From NCBI RefSeq assembly GCF_021389955.1, contig NZ_CP089980.1, forward strand, positions 681,501 through 745,500: a stretch of DNA of 64,000 bases, in the 5' to 3' direction. Each line of letters starts with the position of its first letter. Within the stretch, counting starts at the first letter, position 1. The notes beneath the pieces are model-generated. The model was not told the origin of the DNA, searched no databases, and saw only the letters and a list, made by a program, of their open reading frames with translations. Below, piece by piece: positions 18,861-28,800 of this stretch. Made by a program: the position numbers and the translations under genes. This DNA comes from Fulvivirga maritima. GTDB lineage: Bacteria > Bacteroidota > Bacteroidia > Cytophagales > Cyclobacteriaceae.

Positions 18861-19823
18861 CTAAAAATATCTAGGTGACCTGATAATATGTGCATCTTTG
18901 CTGATGCGATAATTCAAAACAAATTCATGAGTTCCCCACCTATTAAAGGTGTTGATGGAGTATCCGTAGGAGTAACCAAAAGCCAGCTGATTGGTAATAT
19001 TTACTTCCAGCAAGCCAGAAACAGCATTATCTAAGCTGTAAGAAACCCCGACACTGCCCAAATCTCTAAAAAATACATTGACATTAATGTCATAATGTAT
19101 AGGGCCTCCTTCTACCCATCTTAGCAATACGTTGGGCTTAAGTTTTAAATCATGATTAAGATCAAACACATGACCTGCAGTAAGAAAATAATGACGGTGC
19201 TCGGCTTCTATTTCCTGATCATTACTCTTCCATTTATTATTCACCACGGTAGGCATGGCTATTCCCACGTAAGTGGTTTTAGAGTAATAATAAACTCCTA
19301 AGCCCAGGTTAGGCATTAAATCTCCCTCATTAGCCATGAAGGTAGGGTCAACGGTATTACCTTGAGTTACTATATCCAAATCAGCCAGATTAGCCCTATA
19401 ATAAGAAAGGCCCAGCTGCCCACCCATGGCTATTCTACCATGTGCAGAAACAGGAATATAATATGAGTAAGTGCCATTTAAAGTGGTCTGACTTAGCACT
19501 CCGGCCTGATCATGCACCAACATACCTCCTACAGAAGAGCGTGAAAACTTCACGGGAGTATGCATAGAAAAAAGCTGCGTTTCCGGAGCTCCTTTTATGC
19601 CAGTCCACTGACTTCTATAAGCAGCTGTAAAAGCCATAGCCTTCTGACTGCCAGTATAAGCCGGGTTAACCACCAGTCCATTAAACATATACTGTGTATA
19701 AGTAGGACTCCTTTGTGCTTCTACCTGCTTAGTGCCTAGTAGAAACATGCCCAATAACATAAAAAATAAAATAAGCCTTCTCGAAGCAAAAAGTGACGAG
19801 TGCTTTCGGGTTAATAACAACAT
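18861..19823 (-). CDS. PorP/SprF-family type IX secretion membrane protein
   Basis: A 320-residue outer-membrane protein with a signal peptide (LILFFMLLGMFLLGTKQVEAQ). The PorP/SprF signature follows it (SPTYTQYMFNGLVVNPAYTGS, then FTAAYRSQWTGIKGAPETQ). The rest alternates barrel strands and ends in EFVLNYRISK plus a short tail. Known members work with T9SS: F. johnsoniae SprF is needed for export of the type B adhesin SprB. Here the gene lies 14 bases after the adhesin stop and 2 bases before the giant OmpA-family gene, the same logic as sprB-sprF. It probably acts as the dedicated outer-membrane partner of this adhesin. Confidence 0.93.
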   Translation of the reverse strand: MLLLTRKHSSLFASRRLILFFMLLGMFLLGTKQVEAQRSPTYTQYMFNGLVVNPAYTGSQKAMAFTAAYRSQWTGIKGAPETQLFSMHTPVKFSRSSVGGMLVHDQAGVLSQTTLNGTYSYYIPVSAHGRIAMGGQLGLSYYRANLADLDIVTQGNTVDPTFMANEGDLMPNLGLGVYYYSKTTYVGIAMPTVVNNKWKSNDQEIEAEHRHYFLTAGHVFDLNHDLKLKPNVLLRWVEGGPIHYDINVNVFFRDLGSVGVSYSLDNAVSGLLEVNITNQLAFGYSYGYSINTFNRWGTHEFVLNYRISKDAHIIRSPRYF

Positions 19824-19837
19824 ATAGACCTTTCTAT

Positions 19838-22800
19838 TTAATGAACAATAGTAACATATCCACTTAATGGCTTACCAGAGCCTAAGCTTATGATGTAGTA
19901 ATATGTACCATCATCCAGTGTGTTTCCTGATTCCTGACCTGTATTTCCTCTACCATCCCATCCCTGGGCGTTTTCATAATTATCTTTCTTGTACACTAAT
20001 AGCCCCCATCGGTCATATACCTTTATTGAGCTATTGAACATTTCGATATTTCTAATGAACCAGGTATCATTGTTTCCATCATTGTTTGGTGAAAATCCTT
20101 GTGATATTTCCAGCGGTTCGTATTCATAATTTAAGTACACTGTGGCACTGTCAGTAAGTCCGTAAGAATCAGATATGGTGTAAGTAAAGGTATCTTCACC
20201 TATGCCGCTTCCATCAGGGTAGTACACTATATAATCTCCTTCTATGACTACTCTACCATGAGCCGGACCAGTAACACTAACAATAGTGATCACATCACCT
20301 GCATCCGGATCGCTATCATTTTCTAATACATAAATGATTATAGGATCCAAGTTGGTCACTATATATGTACCATCATCTACCGCCACCGGGGCATTGTTAG
20401 CTCTATTGACACTAATACTCACCGTGGCCACATTTGAAGTGATTCCCGCTTCATTATTTACGGTATAAGTAAACTGATCTGTACCCTCATAATCATCGGT
20501 TGGCACATATGTAACCGTACCATCAGCCTCTATCTGCACGGTACCGTTTAGAGGAGCACTTATTATAACTATGCTGCTGACATCTAATGCATAAGCTACA
20601 TCATAGTCATTATCAAGAATATCAATATTGATTGTCTCATTAAGAGTAATAACGATATTATCATCCTGAGCAACAGGGGCACTAATTTCTATTACCGTAA
20701 TACCCAGCGTGCCATTTGTGGTATGCACACCATCACTTACTGTAAATGTAATTGTGGGCACAGATCCATAATAAGACTCCTCAGGGTCGAAAACATAACT
20801 TCCATCACTTTCGATTGTAACCTGACCTTCTGTTATATCTGCGGTTTGACCAGCAGTATAATTAGATCCGCCTATTGAAAAACCAGTAATTGATAATGCA
20901 TCTCCATCAGGATCACTGGCCTGACTTAATACACCATTTGTTGCAGTTACGGTAAGCCCTTCATTTTGTAAAGTACTATTTGTATAGTTCTGAACTATTG
21001 GATCTTCATCATTCAAATTTCTGATCGTTACCGTCCAATTGATTGAAGAAGCATTATGATCTTCATCTGTGGCTGTAATCTGAACCTGATATACATTGTC
21101 CTCATCATCATCCTCAGGATCTTCATAATCCTGAGCCGGAAGTGATACTACACCAGTGGATGAGTTAATGCTAAATAGCGATCCATCATCACCGCCAGAA
21201 ATAGTATAAGTTATATCTCCAATATATGACCCTGTTATGCTTTGTGAGGCCGAGGTATAGGCGCTATTTTCATCAATTATCACATCAGAAACTGAATTAA
21301 TGGTAAAAATCTCGATTTCTACTATATTATTTACTGTCACCGTCCAGTCGGTAGAAGCAGTATTACCGTCTTCATCGGTTGCTGTAATTTGTATTTCGTA
21401 AACATTGTCCTCATCGTCATCGGCTGGGTTTTCATAATCCTGAGCGGATAGTGATACCACACCAGTAGATGCATTGATACTGAACAAGCTCGCATCTGCG
21501 CCCCCAGAGATTGTATAAGTAACATCTCCGATTGGTGAGCCAGTAATGCTTTGCGCTGAAGAGGAATATGCAGTGTTTTCATTCACACTCGCATCAGAGA
21601 CCGCTGTAATACTAAATGTAGCATCTTCTTTTACATCATTTACTGTTACTGTCCAGCTGGCCGAAGCAGTATTACCATCTTCATCGGTTGCTGTAATTTG
21701 TATTTCGTAAACGTTGTCTTCGTCGTCATCGGCTGGGTTTTCATAATCCTGAGCGGATAGTGATACCACGCCAGTAGAAGCATTGATACTGAACAAGCTC
21801 GCATCAGAGCCGCCAGAGATTGTATAAGTAACATCTCCGATTGGTGAGCCAGTAATGCTTTGCGCTGAAGAGGAATATGCAGTGTTTTCATTCACACTCG
21901 CATCAGAGACCGCTGTAATAATAAATGTAGCATCTTCTTTTACATCATTTACTGTTACTGTCCAGCTGGCTGAAGCAGTATTACCATCTTCATCTGTTGC
22001 TGTGATTTGTATTTCGTAAACGTTGTCCTCGTCATCATCGGCTGGGTTTTCATAATCCTGAGCGGATAGTGATACCACACCAGTAGATGCATTGATACTG
22101 AACAAGCTCGCATCTGCGCCCCCTGAGATTGTATAAGTAACATCTCCGATTGGTGAGCCAGTAATGCTTTGCGCTGAAGAGGAATATGCGGCGTTTTCAT
22201 TCACACTCGCATCAGAGACCGCTGTAATAATAAATGTAGCATCTTCTTTTACATCATTTACTGTTACTGTCCAGCTGGCTGAAGCAGTATTACCATCTTC
22301 ATCTGTTGCTGTGATTTGTATTTCATAAACGTTGTCCTCGTCATCATCGGCTGGGTTTTCATAATCCTGAGCGGATAGTGATACCACACCAGTAGATGCA
22401 TTGATACTGAACAAGCTGGCATCAGAGCCGCCAGAGATTGTATAAGTAACATCTCCGATTGGTGAGCCGGTAATGCTTTGTGCTGAAGAGGAATATGCTA
22501 TATTTTCATTCACATTAGCATCAGCTACTGCATCGATAGTAAATGTAGCCGTTTCAGTTACATCATTTACCGTTACTGTCCAGTCCGTTGAAGCGGTATT
22601 GCCGTCTTCATCTGTTGCTGTAATTTGTATTTCGTAAACATTGTCCTCGTCGTCATCGGCTGGGTTTTCATAATCCTGAGCGGATAGTGATACCACACCA
22701 GTAGAAGCATTGATACTGAACAAACTGGCATCTGCGCCGCCAGAGATTGTATAAGTAACATCTCCGATTGGTGAGCCAGTAATGCTTTGCGCTGAAGAGG

Positions 22801-25800
22801 AATATGCTGTATTTTCATTTACACTTGCATCAGATACGGCATCGATAGTAAATGTGGCCGATTCGCCTACATCATTTACTGTTACCGTCCAGTCCGTTGA
22901 GGCTGTATTCCCATCTTCATCGGTTGCTGTAATTTGTATTTCGTAAACATTGTCCTCATCATCATCGGCCGGGTTTTCATAATCCTGAGCGGACAGTGAT
23001 ACCACGCCAGAAGAAGCATTGATACTGAACAAGCTGGCATCTGCGCCGCCAGAGATTGTATAAGTAACATCTCCGATTGGTGAGCCGGTAATGCTTTGTG
23101 CTGAAGAGGAATATGCTATATTTTCATTCACACTAGCATCAGCTACTGCATCGATAGTAAATGTAGCCGTTTCAGCTACATCATTTACCGTTACTGTCCA
23201 GTCCGTTGAAGCGGTATTGCCGTCTTCATCTGTTGCTGTGATTTGTATTTCGTAAACGTTGTCCTCGTCATCATCGGCTGGGTTTTCATAATCCTGAGCG
23301 GATAGTGATACCACACCAGTAGATGCATTGATACTGAACAAGCTCGCATCTGCGCCCCCAGAGATTGTATAAGTAACATCTCCGATTGGTGAGCCAGTAA
23401 TGCTTTGCGCTGAAGAGGAATATGCAGTGTTTTCATTCACACTCGCATCAGAGACCGCTGTAATAATAAATGTAGCATCTTCTTTTACATCATTTACTGT
23501 TACTGTCCAGCTGGCTGAAGCAGTATTACCATCTTCATCTGTTGCTGTGATTTGTATTTCGTAAACGTTGTCCTCGTCATCATCGGCTGGGTTTTCATAA
23601 TCCTGAGCGGATAGTGATACCACACCAGTAGATGCATTGATACTGAACAAGCTCGCATCTGCGCCCCCAGAGATTGTATAAGTAACATCTCCGATTGGTG
23701 AGCCAGTAATGCTTTGCGCTGAAGAGGAATATGCAGTGTTTTCATTCACACTCGCATCAGAGACCGCTGTAATACTAAATGTAGCATCTTCTTTTACATC
23801 ATTTACTGTTACTGTCCAGCTGGCCGAAGCAGTATTACCATCTTCATCTGTTGCTGTGATTTGTATTTCATAAACGTTGTCCTCGTCATCATCGGCTGGG
23901 TTTTCATAATCCTGAGCGGATAGTGATACCACACCAGTAGATGCATTGATACTGAACAAGCTCGCATCTGCGCCCCCAGAGATTGTATAAGTAACATCTC
24001 CGATTGGTGAGCCAGTAATGCTTTGCGCTGAAGAGGAATATGCAGTGTTTTCATTCACACTCGCATCAGAGACCGCTGTAATACTAAATGTAGCATCTTC
24101 TTTTACATCATTTACTGTTACTGTCCAGTCAGTGGAATTAGTATTTCCATTTTCATCGGTAGCAGTAATCTCTACTTCATACTCGTTATCTGAATCTTCA
24201 TCAGCAGGATCTTCATAGTTTTGTTTAGATAAAGATACTACACCGGTCTTATCATTTATACTAAATAATGCGCCATCAGCCCCTCCAAGGGTATAAGTTA
24301 AAGATCCATTGTAACTACCTGATATGGATGGCGTACCGCTAGTATACACGGTGTTTTCATCTATATCTACATCGGCTATATCATCTATGGTAAATTTAAA
24401 ACAGCTTGATGCAGAAAGTGCATCTCCTGAAATAGTCCAGCCTTGATCATCAATTAAAGCATCTCGCGCATCTTCTGCATGGGTTGCATATGTTAGGTTA
24501 TTAGCTCCTAGAGTTCTATCTGTTACGGTGGGATTATTAGTTTGCCAGCCTATGAGTGTAGCTGAGTAATTAATACAATCTAGTCCTGCACGTTCAAGCA
24601 TACTAGTCATATTTACTTCTGAGTTTAACTCCCAACTGCCCAAGTCCTGATTAAATCTGCCATTCAAATAAAACATAGTACTCATGTTTGTAACATGACT
24701 CACATCCCAAGAACTTATATCTTGATTAAATTGGCCTCTATAAAACATAGACCTCATGTTAGTAACATTACTTACATCCCAACTAGAAATGTCTTGATTA
24801 AAATTAATTGTTGGTTCATTGCAAGCACAAAACATAGATGACATATCAGTCACATGACCTACCTTCCAATTGCTTATATCCTGATTAAAATTGGTTGCAT
24901 TACGAAACATTTGTGACATATTGGTCACATTTTCCACATTCCAGTTGCCAATGGATTGATTATATGCATGAGCACCACTAAAAAGACTGCTCATATTTGT
25001 AACGTTGCTAACGTCCCAACTAGACAATGATTGATTGAACACCGAGGCTCCATTTAACAGGGCTCTCATACTGGTTACACTACTAACATCCCAACCGTTT
25101 AGAGGCTGATTGAATGTACTAGCTTCATAGAATAAGAGGTCCATATTGGTGATTGTACTTACATCCCAGTGATTTAAATTATCATTAAGTACTGAAGCCC
25201 GAGCAAACATATAGGACATATCCGTAACTCCACTGAGGTCAGGAGCATCAACTGCATTAACTCTTAGGTTAGAGCATCCATAAAACGCTCTTTGCATGCT
25301 AGTCCAAGCAATATTCCCCCACTGCTCAACAGTCAGTATTTTTTCTCTATCCCCATCATTGTTAAAATAAATCCGAGGGAAACCACCTGTAATGGACACA
25401 GTATAAGTTCCTGCTGCGGCATAATCGTGAGAGATATTTCCAGTAACATGGGTATTACTGCTTCCATCTCCCCAGTATACTGTATAATCATATCCTCCGC
25501 CTGTGGTAGGAATAGTGATCGCTTCATTTGCTACTGTGGTTTGCCAAGTGGTAACAAAAGCATCAAATACCGTTACCGACCAACCTTCGGTGTAATAATT
25601 TCCATTCTGATCAGTTGCTGTTATACTAACCTCATAGATATTATCCGAATTACTATCTACTGGATTAGTCCTACTTCTAGGTACCATAGAGACTACTCCA
25701 TTGGCATCTATGGTAAAAGCAGCTGCATCTTTTCCACCCAGGCTATAACTTAACGTTCCAACTGGTGTTCCGGAAACAACGGGTGTTGGCGAAGAGTAGG

Positions 25801-28800
25801 CCACACCCTCACCAATCAATACATCTTTTATCTCCTCAATTTCAAACAGAGAGCATACAGAGCTTTTGACATTATCATTAATAATCTGCCACCCTTGATT
25901 ATTAATTAATTTATTGCGGGCATTTGCAGCATCGGAGCCATAAACAAGACCATCTGCACCTAATATGCGATTTGTTACGGAAGAATTATTGGTAAGCCAC
26001 CCATTAAGTGTGGCAGAATAATTCATGCAGCTTAATCCAGAATTTGAAAGCATTTGATCAAGGTTAACAGCGGAATTTAAAAGCCAACTACCTAAGTCCT
26101 GATTGAAAGAAGAGGCAACGCTAAACATTTGTGTCATATCAGCAACTTTCGATACATTCCAGTTTCTTATATCCTGGTTAAAAGATGTGGCTTCTCTAAA
26201 CATTTGTGCCATATTTGTAACGCTAGCCACATTCCAATTGCTAATATCTTGGTTAAATGAGGAAGCGCTTTTAAACATTCTTTGCATATCAGTCACTTTC
26301 TCCACATTCCACCCTGATACATTCCCGTCGAAAGAGGTGGCTGAGTAAAACATGAATGCCATGTTTTCAACATTATCTATAGTCCAACTACTTAAAGATT
26401 GGTTAAAAGCTTCAGCTCCAGCAAACATTGCCTCCATTTCGGTAACATTACTTACGTCCCAATGGTCAATGGAACTATTGAAGTTGCTTGCTCCGCTAAA
26501 CATATCAGTTAAAACTGTTACGTTGCTTAAGTCCGGGGCGTCGGTAGCAGGCACAGTTAAATTTTTACACCCTAAAAATGCGCCCTTCATACTGCTCCAT
26601 GATATTTGCCCCCACTGTTCTACTGTAAGCAATTTTTCAGCGTTGGTAACATTACTTTCTGAAAATGAGATTTGAGGAAAATCGCCGGATATATATACTT
26701 TATAATTACCTGCCGAGCTATAAGTATGCGTAGCATCTCCTGTTTGGTTGAGGTCAGATGATCCATCGCCCCAGTCTATATTATAATCATATCCTGCCCC
26801 TGTGGTCGGAATAGTGATGTTCTCATTGGCAGTAGTGGTTTGCCAAGTGGTAATGAAGCTGCCAAGAATAGTAATATTTACATCCTTCTTGTCTGTAGCA
26901 TTTTCTTTATCCGTAACTCGCACCTGGACCTCATATATATTATCGCCATTGCTATCATTCGGAGAAGCAAATTCTGGTGCAATATTGAAAGAGAGCTCTT
27001 GTGTGGAAGAGCTAATGCTAAATAGCGCTGCATCAGCTCCACCACTAATGTCATATGTATGAACATCTCCCGTAGCCAAATCCGGATCTATAGCAATGAT
27101 TTTCATTACTATTTTTTGATTTTCAAAAACTGATGTGTCTTTCTGCACTATTTGGGGCGTATCGTTTACAGGTGTGACATTAATTGTCATGGTATAAGAC
27201 TTACTATATTCAGTGGCACTATGACCACTGTTATCTTTCACTTTAAAAGTAAAAGAACTGTAAGGTGCACCAAATTCGTCTGCAGATGGAATGAAAGTAA
27301 GCAGACTGGGATTTTGATAATCGGTATTAACCTCAGCATTAGCCCCATTATACTTTAAAGTTCCTTTAGAGGGTAAACTCTTCAGTTGAAACGCACTCAT
27401 CAAGTCCCCATCTACATCTTTGAAATCAAATTCTGAGGCACTAAATTCATGGGGAATATCCTCAAGGGTCGTAATGCTATTGTCTTTAGAAGTTGGTGCA
27501 TCAGGGACCGATCTTACATGAATGGTTAATGTAAATACTTTAGTGCTCCATACATTATTGGCACTTCTTATTTTATAACTGAAAGAGGCATAGTTAGTGC
27601 CGTAATCATTAGCATCAGGTGTAAATTTCAAACCTCCTGAAAACACATTCTCTCCAACAATTCCACCACTGAAGGTTCCCTTCCCACTAAAGCCAGTAAT
27701 TTTGAAATTTTGGAAAAAATCACCATCTGCATCATAATAACCAATAGTAGAACCTGTAAAGGTTAAAGTTTCATCTTCATCGATAGTGATTTCAAAAATG
27801 GTAGCTATTGGCGGATCCTCTACGGCATTAACACTTATTGTAATAGTGTAGGAAGATTCACTATATTGGGTAGCAGCGTCATTGCTATCGTCTTTTACTT
27901 TGAAAGTGAATGAAGCATAATTTTCACCATATTCATCCTCATCTGCTATAAAAGTAAGCAGACTAGGATTTGCGTAATCTTTACCAACCTCCGCATTAAC
28001 ACCATTATACTTTAAAGTTCCTTTAGATGGCAAACTTTGCAGTTGAAGCGCACTCATCGAGTCTCCATCTACATCTTTGAAATTAAATTCTGAGGCACTA
28101 AATTTATAGGCCACATCTTCATCAGCAGTAATGCTATTGTCTTTAGATGTTGGTGCATCAGGTACAGGCGTTACATTGAATGTAATGGTATGGTTCTTAC
28201 TCAGATTATCATTCAATGGATAGCTGTATAATTCTTGAACCTCTTTTAAAGTCAACACCTTATCATATAGCAACACGTTATCTAGAGTTCCATTTAAATA
28301 CTCAGCATCAGGAGCGGAAATAGTGTGTCCGATTAAAAGATTAAGTGCTTCATCAAAGGCACCTGAAAATGAGCCCCCCTTGGTTCGTTTTACTCCATCC
28401 AGATAAATATTGTGATTGCCACCATCTACCACTAATACTATATGGTTATAGCTACCCACGTTGTGACTTGTGGTAGTGCTAGACCTGGCAGATGCCCCCC
28501 CCGAGGTCATCCAAGAAAACCAAGTCTGACCATTATTTCTTAAAGAAAGCCCCCACGATGCTTTGCCGCTTTCTATGGCTGCCGGATTTGTAGCTGTTGC
28601 TATTACAGACCGATCTCCCCCTGCAATTTGCACCCACGCAGAGATAGAAAATGTATTATTGTTGGTGAAAAAGTCCTTTTGAGGACCCAGATTTATATAA
28701 TCATTTACACCATCAAATGCTGCAGCTATTCCTGTATCATTATAACCTACACTGTATGTAAGGTCTCCGTTAACGGTACCATCATGCCCGTGGCCCGAAT

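Noticed and set aside
21337-24054. Series of 62-81-codon minus-strand frames in the repeat array
   Set aside because: They are the second reading frame of the 309-bp repeats and recur only because the real gene repeats.
21337-24117. Regular repeats that could suggest a CRISPR array
   Set aside because: The period is 309 bases, there are no short spacers, and the repeats are in-frame coding sequence for cadherin-like domains.
25292-25753. A 153-codon plus-strand frame inside the adhesin gene
   Set aside because: It lies antisense to a clear adhesin coding region, has no family resemblance and no promoter or ribosome site.
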